Positions 22,298-33,174 of a DNA stretch of 64,000 nucleotides are shown here, piece by piece. The translations under genes and the position numbers were made by a program. The notes under the pieces are model-generated. The model worked only from the letters and a program-made list of their open reading frames with translations. It was not told where the DNA came from and searched no databases. Position 1 is the stretch's first letter. The number at the start of each line of letters is the position of its first letter. The stretch is from positions 372,001 to 436,000 of the forward strand of contig NC_083647.1 in the NCBI RefSeq assembly GCF_963576545.1. Direction: 5' to 3'. Source of the stretch: Limanda limanda (taxonomy: Eukaryota; Chordata; Actinopteri; Pleuronectiformes; Pleuronectidae).

Positions 22298-22581
22298 GAA
22301 TAAAGTATATACAGTAACAGAGTTATGAGCACGTGCTGTGCGAAGGTGCAGACAGCATGCCCATCTCGGGTCCACGCACAGTGACAGCAGCTGCACTGGA
22401 CACTAATGATTTGTCAGGCTTATGTAGTGATAGGCTATATTTTATGAACCGTGAGTGCTATCAGATTGAAATGTTATATACAGATTGAGATGAAATATTT
22501 TTTATTTATTTTACTATCATAATTCTGAATAAAGTATATACAGTAACAGAGTTATGAGCACGTGCTGTGCGAAGGTGCAGA
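22298..22581. repeat. 174-bp insertion flanked by 55-bp direct repeats
   Basis: The 55 bp at 22298-22352 recur at 22527-22581 (GAATAAAGTATATACAGTAA to CGAAGGTGCAGA). Between them lies the second copy of the 152-bp repeat (22351-22502) plus 24 unique bases. Confidence 0.85.
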
Positions 22582-22652
22582 GATTTGTGATAGTGCCAGT
22601 AATATATAAGTTATAAATTATGTGCCGGGGGGGGGGGGCTGGTGGGGTAGAG

Positions 22653-23953
22653 TCAGTGTGATGCAGGGGGCTTGTTTGTGAGCCCCACTGCCACAGGGAA
22701 AAAACTGTTCAAGTGGCGAGAGGTTTTAGTCCTGATGGCCCGGAACCTTTTTCCGGAGGGAAGTCTCTGGAATAGGTGGTGACCGGGATTGAAAGGATCA
22801 GCAATGTTCTTGCCTGCCCTCTTACTGGTCCTGGAGTGGAACAGGTCTAGGAGAGCCGGCAGGTCGCAGCCGATGACCTTCTCAGCTGACCTTATGACCC
22901 GCTGCAGTCTGCCCTTGTCCTTGGCACTGGAGGCAGCGAACCAGACGGTGATTGATGAGGTGAGGATGGACTCAATGATGGCTGTGTAAAACTCAACCAT
23001 CCCTTTCCGCGGCATGTTGAATTTCCTCAGTTGCCGCAAGAAGAACATCCTCTGCTGGGCCTTCTTGATGATGGAGGTGATGTTCTCCGCCCACCTCAAG
23101 TCCTGTGCAATGATGGTCCCCAGGAATCTGAAAGACTCCACTGTTTAACTGGGGAGTCGCACAGGCTGAGGGGGGCGGTTTGGGCTGGGCTCCTCCTGAA
23201 GTCTGCTACCATCTCTACAGTTTTTAAAGCGTTCAGCTCCAGGTGGTTCTGGCTGCACCAGGAAGCCAGGCTGTTAACGTCCTCTCTGTAGGCGGTTTCG
23301 TCCCCATTGGTGATTAATCCGATAAGGGTCGTGTCGTCTGCAAACTTCAGGAGTTTGACAGAGGGATGGCTGGAGGTGCAGTTGTTGGTGTAGAGGGAGA
23401 AGAGAAGAGGGGAGAGCACACAACCTTGTGGGGCTCCAGTGCTGATGGACCGGGACTCAGAGACAAGCTTGCCCAGCCTCACGCGCAGCTTTCTGTCAGT
23501 CAGGAAGTTAGTGATCCACCTGCAGGTGGGCTCAGGCACGCTCAGCTGTGTCAGCTTGTCCCGGAGAAGAGCTGATGCGATGGTATTGAATGCGGAGCTG
23601 AAATCCACAAACAGGATCCTGGCGTAGGTGCTGGGGGAGTCGAGGTGCTGGAGGATGAAGTGAAGTCCCATATTGACTGCGTCGTCTACGGACCTGTAGG
23701 CAAACTGCAGTGGGTCGAGGAGGTGGTTGGTTATTGTCTTTAGGTGGGTCAGCACGAGGCGCTCAAAGGTCTTCATTACTACAGAGGTCAGGGCGACAGG
23801 TCTGTAGTCATTAAGGCCTTTGATCTTCTGCTTCTTGGGAACGGGGATGATGGTGAATGTTTTGAGGCAGGCGGGTACACACATTCTGCCAGTGAGGTGT
23901 TGAAGATGTCCGTGAACACTGGCGAAAGCTGGTCTGCACAGTGCCTCAGTCAC
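22653..23953 (-). pseudogene. LINE reverse transcriptase, broken
   Basis: The upstream frame (23953-23096) carries the RT core: IIPVPKKQKIKGLNDYRPVA (motifs 0-1), DFSSAFNTI (motif 3), STGAPQGCVLSPLLF (motif 4) and LLKFADDTTLIGLI with the catalytic aspartate pair. The downstream frame (23141-22653) continues with SFRFLGTIIAQDLRW, FYTAIIESILTSSITVWF and the C-terminal RAIRTKTSRHLNSFFP. The two overlap out of frame near 23120, so at least one frameshift separates thumb from core. The N-terminal endonuclease is missing. Dead copy. Confidence 0.88.
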
Positions 23954-24626
23954 TGCGGTTACATGTGTCCGATTGAAACCCGATTTCTGGCGTTGTCCGG
24001 TTTCAATCGAAGATCCATGTCATGTAACTCCACAAATCTAGATTTCTTGTGTCCGACTGAAGTTGGATAACCACCCCCAGATAAGTAGATCGGATCTGGC
24101 TGTATATCGGACAACGCGCGCATGTAACTCTGGAAGCTAGACAACAACTGGAGAAGACGTCTTTGCGCATGCTTGAGATCCTGCCCCCCCCCTCCCTCCC
24201 TGGTCGTGACCCGGAAGTCGACACGTAGATAAAATGTCGCTGCCCGGTGCCGGCCGGCACTCGCCATTACCATTCTAATCAAATGCGCCGTTCGCATTCG
24301 CAGTACTCCTAGAGTAAACATGCACAACATCATGTAGAGGGACGTAGCTTCACCTTGCTCTCCGTTCGTCATCTTTCTCGCATGCTGAGTTGAAGGCTGT
24401 TGTTGTTTTTGTGTTGCTAGTGGTGACGAGGTCAAGCGGAAATGGCAGGATCACCACTAGCTGTAATGAAAACAGCGCCACCTATCGTAGCGGGGTATGA
24501 AATGCTTTCGGACAAGAGTCGGATTTCTCAGTGCCATGTACCCTGAGATAGAGCAGTTAACCCCCCATGGATAGAGAAACCCGATTTCGGCCGAAATCGG
24601 GTTTCTGCCATCATGTAAACGTAGTG
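23951..24626. mobile_element. CACTA-type MITE inside the LINE
   Basis: Ends CACTGCGGTTACATG and the complement of CATGTAAACGTAGTG, with 3-bp duplications AGT on both sides (23948-23950 and 24627-24629), as expected for CACTA/EnSpm. Subterminal blocks repeat GAAACCCGATTTC in both orientations. Removing it rejoins the LINE frame (DAVSTPPHS to VTEALCRPAF). Confidence 0.8.
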
Positions 24627-24959
24627 AGTGTGGAGGGGTCGAGACAGCGTCGGGTCCAGCTGCCTTGCGGGGGTTCAGTTTCTTTAGAAGTTTATTGACA
24701 TCTCTGTCCTGAATTGAGAGAGGTGTGATGGGGGGGAGGGGGCAGTCAGGGGCCATATTGTGTGTGGGTGTGGGGGGGGGGGGGTTGAGTCTTTGTCCAG
24801 GCTGGGGTGAAGAGGTGTAATAGCTATGTGGGGGGGCTGGGGGTCTGGGATAGAACTGGTCCATTGTCTTTCAAATCTACAGTAAAAGTCATTCAGTTCG
24901 TTTGCAAGTTTCAGGTCTTCCACAGAGTGGGGGGATTTGGTTTTGCAGCCGGTAATCAC
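24627..24959 (-). pseudogene. LINE, region upstream of RT
   Basis: On the minus strand, TGCKTKSPHSVEDLKLANEL, NDFYCRFE and, after a frame change, LNPRKAAGPDAVSTPPHS are the linker between endonuclease and RT of this LINE family. It continues the pseudogene at 22653-23953 across the MITE. Confidence 0.8.
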
Positions 24960-25062
24960 CCGCAGCCCCTTCCAGACTGACGAGGAGTCGTTGGCTGCAA
25001 ACTGTTGCTCCAGCTTCTTTGAATACTGTCGTTTGGCCTCCTTAATCTCCTTGCCAAACGAG

Positions 25063-26158
25063 TATTTTGAAGAATATCACCACAAATGCTTAGCTGGACT
25101 GGTGATTATTGTCTGGTAGATTTGACATGCTGTCTAAGATTTTTAACATTGTAGTTATTTTGGTACATGTAAACAAATGTGGAGGATGTATTTTCTGGAG
25201 ATTCAGGTTCCTTCCTTCCCTTCTTTTATTTGTGTTTTTTGTAATATGTCTCTAAGAATATTATATCAAATTACACATGAGCTACAGTTTTTTAAAATAT
25301 TTAATGTTAACTTTATTTTGTTTTCAGATTCTGCACTTTTACCACCTTTAGAAAGGCAAGTGTTAAAGCACAAAACATTCACACAATATAAAAATAACTT
25401 ACTTTTGATAATACTATAGCATTACCAGTCATTATGTTTGTAAATAGTTTATATTTCACTGACACAACATCCTGTACTGCTTCAAAACATTTGGTCATGT
25501 AAATGCTTTATTGCCTTATCTAATAAAAGGCATGATGCCTGAAAAGAAGCCTGGGAGAAATAGTATCAACTATGTATACATTTTCTGAAACCGTTGCAAA
25601 TATAAAGGACTACAGTGTGCACAGTCCAGCTGGTTTTTGTAAAAATGTCTGCAAGGTATTGTAGGTTTCCAATACACTGGTTAACCGCGTGAATCTCCGT
25701 AAGGCAGTACCAGAAAATAATTCTTCTTTAATTTTTACTTACTATTTTTTGGGCCAAGTGAATACAACCCTTTTTTTATTGATAGAAATTTTGATTAACA
25801 AATTTTTGTAATGAAGTACCTAATAAATGTTGTTAACAATAACTGTGATGTGTCATATATGTCATTTTTTTATACATTTATTATGTATTACATTCTATAG
25901 CGCAATTCAGGCGATACCCAAATATTTCCAATATATGCAACTGTTCAGTTTACTCAGAGGTTAACTTAGTTTAACCTCAGTTGACAAGTCACCAGAGTTA
26001 CTTTTACACACAACACACACACAAAGCTGTTTTCCTTATTAATGAATATTAACGGTCACCGCCTATTCAAGAAAATCTCTGCACCTTAGCACTGTACGTG
26101 CCCATAACTCTCTCACTGTATATATTGTTTCGTTTTATATATATTTATATATATATAT
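25063..26158. other. Intergenic, nothing recognised
   Basis: AT-rich, ending in a TATATA run (26129-26158). No supported frames or element ends. Confidence 0.55.
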
Positions 26159-26159
26159 T

Positions 26160-26268
26160 GTTGTTTAATGTCTGATTGTTATTTATGTGCACCAACCACA
26201 CCAAGGCAATTTCCTGTATGTACAAATATACTTGGCAATTAAAAGAATTCTGATTCTGATTCTGACCC
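26160..26268 (+). mobile_element. LINE 3' end, same family as 22182-25062
   Basis: ACACCAAGGCAATTTCCTGT, then ATACTTGGCAATTAAAAGAA and TTCTGA repeats match the 3' UTR of the LINE at 22182 (there on the other strand). Severely 5'-truncated. Confidence 0.75.
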
Positions 26269-26545
26269 AAGTGACAGATGGCAATGTTGAGGAGAGACAC
26301 ACTGCATAGGAAACATCCTCTTTGGTACGTTTTGTTACATTTCATTGAGTGTCAAAAAGGCACAGTTATTATCGTTGTGTTTGGTGGTGCTTTTAAAGAA
26401 ATAGGTCTATCGAGTGATGTTTTACAGAGCCTATTCGTAGCCTAATCTAAGGAGTAATTTGCTTCACAGTCTTTTTAGAAATCTCGTAGCCCCAAGAGCT
26501 AGCTAACTTCTTCCGACTGCAGCTGGCCCTTTTCTCCCTATTTGT

Positions 26546-27562
26546 TAGGGGTGTCAAACTCAATTGTATTGTAATTGTAATAGTATTGCCGATAAAACAT
26601 TAATTACGAAATAAATGAAATAAATAATACATAAATAAATATAAAAGTAATAAAATCCGTTTTATTAATTGCTTTCTGGCTCTATCTGCAGTATTTCCAG
26701 AGAAATTTCCAGTGAAAACATTTTCTACAGGCAAACAACAGCCAAAAATAATTGACTTCAAAGAAAAATCAAATGTCCTGTAGTAGCAAGAGAAAAAAAA
26801 GTTTCCCTGCAGCATCTGCGTCTCTCACAGGCGAAGCTTGGTTTTAAAAGCCCTCACTGTAGCGTACATGTCAGTGATGACACGGCCCCGCCCCTGAAGC
26901 TGCAGGTTGAGCGCATTCAGGTGGCTCGTTATGTCACACAGAAACGTTTTAACAGCAGCCTCGCTTTGTGATTTGGCTTTAGTGAACATAGCCTGCTGTG
27001 ACACCAGACTTCTTTTTAACTCCTCTACCTTCTGTAGCCTCTGTGTCATGTCCAGATGCTTGTATCGGTCTTGGTGATTCGTTTCATGGTGTCTTATCAT
27101 AATGTATTCTTTCATTACAGCCACACCGTCTCCGCACTGAAGACACACAGCTTTGCTCTTTACATCGGCGAACATATACTGTGCCTCCCACCTGTCTTGA
27201 AAGCTCCTGTTTTCAAATTCCACCTTTCGTTTAGCCACTTTTGGGGAGAGGGATAGTTGAAAGTTGACACAAGTGGTATGTTATACAGACTGTGAGGTGC
27301 ACGCCGACACACGGGCAGTGCATTGTGGGATTTGTCATTCACCCTTGACCCCCCAACTCATCTGCCAATTGGTCTAGAACTGTCACTTGCCCCATCCCGA
27401 CCTGTTCCCTGACCCTCAGGAATTCTCTGTACTTATTTTGTATTAAGCACTTGCAAAACACTGCCGGCGGGCCAGCTCTAATAGTAAAAAGATTTTATCA
27501 TGCAGGCCAAAGATAATTCATTCGCGGGCCACATCTGGCCCATGGGCCTTGAGTTTGACATA
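26546..27562 (-). mobile_element. hAT (Charlie-type) deletion derivative
   Basis: The left end AGGGGTGTCAAACTCAA and right end TTGAGTTTGACA with a GGGCCACATCTGGCCC block match a widespread vertebrate hAT family. The terminal CCCCTG on the right is degraded and no 8-bp duplication is certain. It contains a short BED-finger frame. Confidence 0.75.
26825..27238 (-). pseudogene. hAT transposase, N- and C-terminal pieces fused by deletion
   Basis: The 137-residue frame opens MAKRKVEFENRSFQDRWEAQ. FADVKSKAVCLQCGDGVAV and HHETNHQDRYKHL form a BED-like finger as in ZBED5/GTF2IRD2-related hAT proteins. From about residue 105 it jumps to DITSHLNALNLQLQGRGRVI and FKTKLRL, which belongs hundreds of residues later in intact relatives. 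The DDE core is therefore deleted in frame. The frame itself is open, so it might encode a DNA-binding peptide, but there is no sign of selection that I can judge. Confidence 0.75.
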
Positions 27563-27615
27563 TGTTTTGTCACCGTTTTGTCAAACACGTTTTGTCAAAA
27601 CGTTTTTGACAAAAA

Positions 27616-28540
27616 GGTGGATGATTGAAGATGTAAAGGTTGATGTTAAGGCTCCATTATGCTACTCCGAATCCGTTACAGACGGACAACGGACGGATCG
27701 GACGGATTTATACTTTACTAACTCCCCACTTTCCTCACACACAGTGTAGGCTACGATGGCAACTAAATAAAATAAAGTGACACCCAGCAGGTCAAAATGC
27801 TGATGTAATCGTTTCTTTGCGCAGCGGTTCCCCGGTCTTGTTTCCGAACTGTGTTGCGCTGTGGGATTAGCAACAGCTAATGCAGCTACACGGAGCTAGC
27901 TAGCTTCCCCCCAGCTAGCTCCCCCCAGCTTCCACAAACAGTCAGCAGGGACTCCCGACACTAACTACTACCCAGTGTTATTGTAGAAATTTTACACGGT
28001 ATTGTAGAAATAGTGTCATGATAGAAGTGGAATTAAAGTCGTGACAGCGGGTTTTTGCACTGTTACCGCCGCAGTTAGCATGGTTGCTAGCCCGCTAGCG
28101 CCGTTTTGAAAGCTCGTTATAACCGTATGTGACCGTGCACACATGCCGTCAGTGCTCTAACAAGCCACCGTCAGCCGGACAACTCTGCTGGCTTAACACA
28201 GAAGTCACATTAATCGTAGAATCGTAGGTGTGTTTGGGTTTGTTGTGATAGGGAAAGAAGCAGGAAGTTTGAGGTCCGGAAATGACGTCGTACGGAAATT
28301 ACGTTGTACGGAAATTATGTCGTTAGCGGACCAATCACAGCCAAGGGCTGTCTGTAGGCTATCCGAAATAAACACGGAGAGTTAGAAAAATCAGAGGTGC
28401 ACGAAAAGCTCTCCGAGGCGTTCGGAGACGGCGTTCCACGGCTGATAGGGCGGTCCTATCTGTCCGTGTCCGTCAAAACGGAGTAGCATAAAGGAGCCTT
28501 TAGGGCCTAACACCTCCCTTTACATCGTCAATCATCCACC
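27616..28540. mobile_element. Foldback element interrupted by Harbinger H3
   Basis: Arms GGTGGATGATTGAAGATG (27616 on) and the complement of CGTCAATCATCCACC (ending 28540) form 24-bp inverted repeats with about one mismatch. Harbinger H3 occupies nearly all of the space between them, so the ancestral element was a short near-palindrome. GTTTTGTCAAAC-type repeats lie just outside. Confidence 0.65.
27659..28499. mobile_element. PIF/Harbinger MITE H3
   Basis: Ends AGGCTCCATTATGCTACTCC and the complement of GGAGTAGCATAAAGGAGCCT, target TTA duplicated (27656-27658 and 28500-28502). It is colinear with H2. Confidence 0.85.
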
Positions 28541-28905
28541 GTTTTGTAACAAATAAAACACCAGCACTTGAATACTATTCTGTGCTGTTCCTGTCGACAT
28601 TGTGTACTGTTCGTTTTGTTCGGAATCATTGCTTAGCACAGCCTTATTCATTATTCGTGTGCAAGTGGCTCACAGCCACACATACAAACACACTCACAAG
28701 ACCACAACGTTGCAAATAGAACTTTATTAACTTCACACACACTGTATCAGCAAACGAACACAACTATGGACAAGTTTCTGATTCGAGGATGACCTGAGGA
28801 TATGTTTGTCGAACATTCCCCCAAGATTTGAGGACCTTTCCAAGGCAAAGCAGGCTCATGTCTCACATCGACAGACCTGCAAGAAATTTTTTTAAAGATC
28901 ACAAG
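28503..28905. other. Intergenic, nothing recognised
   Basis: Apart from the right foldback arm (28517-28540) I see no supported feature here. Confidence 0.5.
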
Positions 28906-28910
28906 AGGCC

Positions 28911-29063
28911 CATAATAATAACAGTATCCTAATTATAGCAATAATAACACTTTTTATTATGCTAATAATAATAATATAATAATAATTGGTTGATTATTAT
29001 TAATTATAATAATAATAATAATGATAATAATATAATGATGGTGATAATAATGATGATAATTAT
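28911..29063. repeat. AT-rich microsatellite (AATAAT type)
   Basis: Irregular AATAAT, ATGATA and TAATAT repeats, ending exactly at the LTR of the BEL element. Confidence 0.8.
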
Positions 29064-29349
29064 TGTAAAGGTCTCGCTAGCGCGGATGCTAGCTATCCAA
29101 CCAGCTTAAACACTCAAAGAAGGTAGGTACTTTTGCGAACTTTATTGAATTTTGTGAAAAGACGATGCGTTAGCCCGCAATAGGATGACACAACTTATGT
29201 GTGGAGCTGCCGTCTATAAACAACACAGAAAAACTAACTTTGCATCACTTCCGGGGGAATCACTCCCTGACCCCCGGCAACGTCACACACCTGAACTGCT
29301 CCAAGGGGGCGCTGTTGCATAGCTAAACATAGTATACATTTGTGGGACA
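29064..29349 (-). repeat. BEL/Pao 3' LTR
   Basis: On the minus strand it runs from TGTCCCACAAATG to GAGACCTTTACA (TG...CA, 286 bp), preceded by a purine-rich GACGGGGAGTG tract that could be the polypurine tract. Confidence 0.7.
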
Positions 29350-29559
29350 GAACACTCCCCGTCTGGGGTCTCTAAAGATCCCATATCATTTAACAAGAGT
29401 CCGTTTTTGGAAACAGAAGCAGGACCACTTCTGTAACGGGACAATAAAAATAATTTATGTTCCGTCCTTGAAGACCTCAACCTCTACTCTCCAAACTAGT
29501 CCATCCCTGCCTGGAAAAGTCTTTGTGATGATGGCCAGGGGCCATTCGTTTCTCCGAGC

Positions 29560-30091
29560 CTGATTGTCTTTCAAGAGAACAACGTCCCCGTCTTGAAGAT
29601 TTTACCACTTGCGACGAAACTGCAGGGTCTTGAGGTATTCACGTCTCCACCTACTCCAAAAGGTTTTGGCCAGGTTTTGAACTTGCTTCCACTGCTCTTT
29701 GAAGAGGTCTGCTCCTTTAAAGTCGCCTGGAGGAGGTGGTGTAGAGACTGGTTTGAGGGTCAGAAGCATTGCTGGGGTGAGGATGAGAGGTGATTCTGGA
29801 TCCGATGATACTGGAATGAGTGGTCTTGCGTTCATGGTAGCTGCCCTTGAACACATACATGAGAACATTACTCGCCATCTTTTAGAATTGGAATGTTCTT
29901 CTCTTGTGCGTCGTGAGACAACCTCCCATGTTCCGAAGACATCAACACGGACGTATGGGAAGGCAAGTGCTACCTGCAATAGTTCCGCTGGTGGGTCGGA
30001 CATCTGTTGATGCTCTGTCTTTCCTCTTAACTTCCTGCAAGTGACGCATTTGAAGAGCAGACTGCTGATGCAGCGTTTTGCTCCTACCAGC
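29560..30091 (-). pseudogene. BEL/Pao integrase, C-terminal part
   Basis: The minus-strand frame includes CVTCRKLRGKTEHQQMSDPP (end of the zinc-binding region), FPYVRVDVFGTWEVVSRR (first catalytic Asp in VDVFG), and downstream SDPESPLILTPAMLLTL and LFKEQWKQVQNLAKTFWSRW, the conserved BEL C-terminal block. Residues between the first Asp region and SSDPESP are deleted, so the rest of the DDE triad is lost. Confidence 0.85.
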
Positions 30092-30761
30092 ACCTAAACC
30101 TAATAGCCTCCACCTAAACCTAATAAGGATTTCATTGATGAATTCACCACATTTCTTCTGCTCACTCTCATCCAATATAATTGTTCTGGGTGATCTCAAT
30201 ATTCACATGGACAACATTAATAATGCTTTCACTAAGGAGTTCACTTCTTGCCAGGACAGTTTTGGCCTCCAACAATATATTGATTTCCCTACCTACTCTA
30301 AAGGTCATATTTTGGACGTGGTCTGTTGCTCAGGTGTCACTCCTTTTAACTGTTCTGCTGTCGATCTCCCCATCTCTGATCACATGCTTGTTTCGTTTAA
30401 ATTGACTTTAACACTATCCAAAACCAAACAGTCACATGTTATGTCCTTCCGTAACATAAAAAACATTAATTTAGCTGATTTCAGAACAGGCATTGACAAT
30501 TTCCCCACCATCAGTTACCCATGCACCCCGGATCATCTGGTTTCTCTCAACAATAATGGTCTCCAATCTCTGCTGAACTCACTTGCTCCCCTCAAAACTC
30601 GGACTGTCTCATTCATCCACCCTGCCCCTTGGTTCTCCTCTCACCTACGACAGCTGAAAGCCAAAGGACGTCAGCTGGAGCGGCTTTCCAGAAGAACACA
30701 CTGCGCCCCCCAAATTTCCTTCCCCAACACTTCTACTCCACTGACCACTGTAATGCCCTGA
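30078..30761 (+). pseudogene. LINE endonuclease (C-terminal part)
   Basis: The frame encodes the end of an APE-type endonuclease: IIVLGDLNIHMDN (catalytic Asp and Asn), then DFPTYSKGHILDVVCC and ISDHMLVSF with the catalytic SDH. The linker follows and ends with a frameshift near 30690. The N-terminal half of the nuclease is missing, so the copy is 5'-truncated. The first residues of this frame belong to flanking BEL DNA. Confidence 0.85.
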
Positions 30762-32559
30762 CGTCATTTTTCAACACAAAACTGGCTACTATCCCCCAGC
30801 AACTGACCCCTCACATAACTGTCCACCCCCTCTAGTTCTCCATTCCCCCCTCCTTGTACCACTTTCATGCTTCCAACTCCCCTCTGCCGCCGAGTGATCG
30901 GATGCCATCCGGAAATCCAAATCATCCACCTGCCAACTTGACCCCCTGCCATCCTCCCTGGTTATAGCCTGCCTTCCCTCTCTACTGCCCCTAATAACTG
31001 CCATTATCCACTCTTCCATGACCTCTTGTTCTGTCCCATCTTCTCTTAAATCTGCTGCAGTGACACCGACGCTGAAAAAACCTGGTTCAGACCCCAACAA
31101 CTTCAATAACCTTCGTCCCATCTCCAAACTGCCATTTCTCTCAAAAATCCTGGAAAAGGAAGTGGCATCACAGGTCCATGCTCATCTCTCCAACAATAAC
31201 CTCTACGAACAGTTCCAATCCGGTTTTCGCCCCCGCCACAGCACAGAAACAGCCCTCCTCAAAATCACAAATGACCTCCTGATGGCAGCTGACTCCGGAC
31301 TATTATCCATCCTCATCCTTCTCGACCTGAGCGCGGCTTTTGAAACCATATCCCACTCCACCCTCCTTGACAGACTAGCCTCAATTGGCATAACTGACAC
31401 ACCCCTAGACTGGTTCCGCTCATATCTCCATGGCCGTACTCAGTTCATCCAGTTAAAATCATTCACATCCCACCCATCCCCCCTCTCCTCTGGTGTCCCC
31501 CAGGGCTCTGTCCTTGTGCCTATCCTATTCATCATCTACCTCCTCCCACTTGGACTGATCTTCCGTAAATTCAACATCCATTTCCACTGTTACGCGGACG
31601 ACACCCAACTCTACGTTTCCTCCAAACCCACTTCCACCTTCCCACCCTCCTCCCTCTGTGCCTGTTTACAGGAAATCAAATCCTGGATTTCCTCCAATTT
31701 CCTCAAACTGAACAGTGAAAAAACTGAGGCAGTCCTCATTGGCTCCAAGCACCATAGACAACTCCTCGGTTTCCCCCTCTCCTCAGGTTAAGAGCCTGGG
31801 TGTCGTCCTCGACAGCACCCTATCATTCCATATCCACATCAACAACACCATCCGGTCCGCCTACTTCCACATCCGCAATATCAACCGCCTCCGCCCCTCA
31901 CTCACTCCCAACACCGCCGCAATCCTGGTTCACTCCCTTGTCACTTCCCGCCTGGATTACTGCAATTCCCTTCTCTTTGGTCTCCCACACAAACTCCTCC
32001 ATAAACTTCAACTGGTACAAAATGCTGCTGCCCGTATCGTCACTAGAAAACCATCCATCAGTCACATCACCCCAGTTCTACATCAACTCCACTGGCTTCC
32101 TATTAAACACCGCATTGACTATAAAATCCTCCTCCATACATTTAAGGCCATCCATAACCTCGCTCCTCCATACCTCTCTGACCTCCTCCATATCAATGTC
32201 CCTACCCGGTCTCTCAGGTCTGCCTCCTCCATCAGCCTGACCGTCCCCCGAGCCCATCTGTCCACCATGGGCTCTAGAGCCTTCAGCTGCTCTGCCCCTC
32301 ACCTCTGGAACTCCCTCCCCCCTGACATCAGGAACATTGACCCAAATTCAATCGCTCTTTTTAAATCTAACATCAAAACCCACCTGTTTAGGCAGGCGTA
32401 TAAATTTTAATGTTCCTGTCTGCTGAAATTGTTGTTCTGCTGCTGCTCTGCTTTGTGCATTTTAAAAATTTGATTTAACTGTATTGTTGACTGTTGTACG
32501 GTGACCTTGAGTACCTTGAAACGCGCCTTATAAATAAAATGTATTATTATTGTTATTAT
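30092..32559 (+). mobile_element. L2-like LINE inserted into the BEL element
   Basis: It begins within the endonuclease and ends with a 3' UTR (GCGCCTTATAAATAAAATG) and ATT repeats. Target duplication TACCAGC at 30085-30091 and 32560-32566. Younger than the BEL copy it interrupts. Confidence 0.85.
31018..32410 (+). pseudogene. LINE reverse transcriptase, one frameshift
   Basis: The first frame (31018-31791) has the RT motifs: [58 protein letters not shown] and [11 protein letters not shown] with the catalytic aspartates. It runs out of frame near 31770. A second frame (31715-32410) continues with [39 protein letters not shown] and [14 protein letters not shown], ending at a natural stop. Together they make an almost complete RT with its C-terminal extension and only one clear frameshift, so the copy is fairly young. 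YADDTQLY and the C-terminal motifs fit the L2 clade. Confidence 0.88.
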
Positions 32560-32945
32560 TACCAGCCAGAATCCCGCAGCTCGTATAGCACCTTCGGTGA
32601 GATATCTTCCCTGATGTTTCACTTCCTCGTGATGGTGATAGACCAACAGGGTTGCCAGATGGTGCCGGATAGGCATGATGATGGGCTGAGTTTCACGTTG
32701 AGGGTGCACCACATGCTTGGTCACATGTGTGAGGCTCGTTGTCACTTCAGGTCGCACCTCAGAGTTGAAGGCAGGGTCGATGAGGTTGTAGGCCTCTTCA
32801 GGCTTAAATGGGTTTGAGGACACGTTCTTAAGAAAGGCTTGTCCTGTGAACCATGACATACTTTTTAAGAGCGCTGGTGGCACAGATCTTGATCCGACGT
32901 CCGCTGGATTCAGATCCGTATGGATGCACTTCCATTGGCCAGGAC
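32560..32945 (-). pseudogene. BEL/Pao RNase H-integrase junction
   Basis: The minus-strand frame reads WKCIHTDLNPADVGSRS, then PPALLKSMSWFTGQAFL and HHHEEVKHQGRYLTEGAI with RAAGFWLV. These are the end of RNase H and the zinc-binding (HHCC) start of integrase in BEL elements. It continues at 30091 after the LINE insertion. Confidence 0.85.
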
Positions 32946-33135
32946 ATATTGACTGACAGATGCGTCCTTGTTGTCATTGTTATACAGAAAACCGACCGTC
33001 CGGTTTTCTATATAATAATCAGCAGTAGAACAGCTATGTTTCTTGGTGACCTGAAGGGTAATGGCTCCACCCAGCTGTTCGAGCTGTCTTGATGGAGCTC
33101 AACTTCCATGGTCTGGAGAAACATCATAATAACAT

Positions 33136-33174
33136 AACATAATCGTGTCCACTGATGGTGGACACGATTATGTT
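33136..33174. repeat. 17-bp perfect inverted repeat
   Basis: AACATAATCGTGTCCAC, a 5-base loop (TGATG), then the exact complement. It lies at the left edge of the satellite array. Confidence 0.95.

Larger units (their letters stand above)
22182..25062 (-). mobile_element. Non-LTR retrotransposon (LINE), 5'-truncated
   Basis: It runs right to left. It starts in the linker before the reverse transcriptase (KEIKEAKRQYSKKLEQQ near 25040), passes through the RT, and ends with a 3' UTR and TTCTGA repeats at 22182-22200. Jockey-superfamily type; I cannot separate the Rex1, L2 and CR1 clades by eye. It is interrupted by a CACTA-type MITE (23951-24626) and by a duplication event in the 3' UTR (22298-22581). 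Confidence 0.85.
29064..33110 (-). mobile_element. BEL/Pao LTR retrotransposon, 5'-truncated, split by a LINE
   Basis: On the minus strand the element enters near 33110 in the RNase H/integrase junction and ends with a 3' LTR at 29349-29064. The LINE at 30092-32559 interrupts the integrase with a target duplication TACCAGC. Its 5' part (gag, protease, RT) is not in the window and is replaced by the satellite array. Confidence 0.85.
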
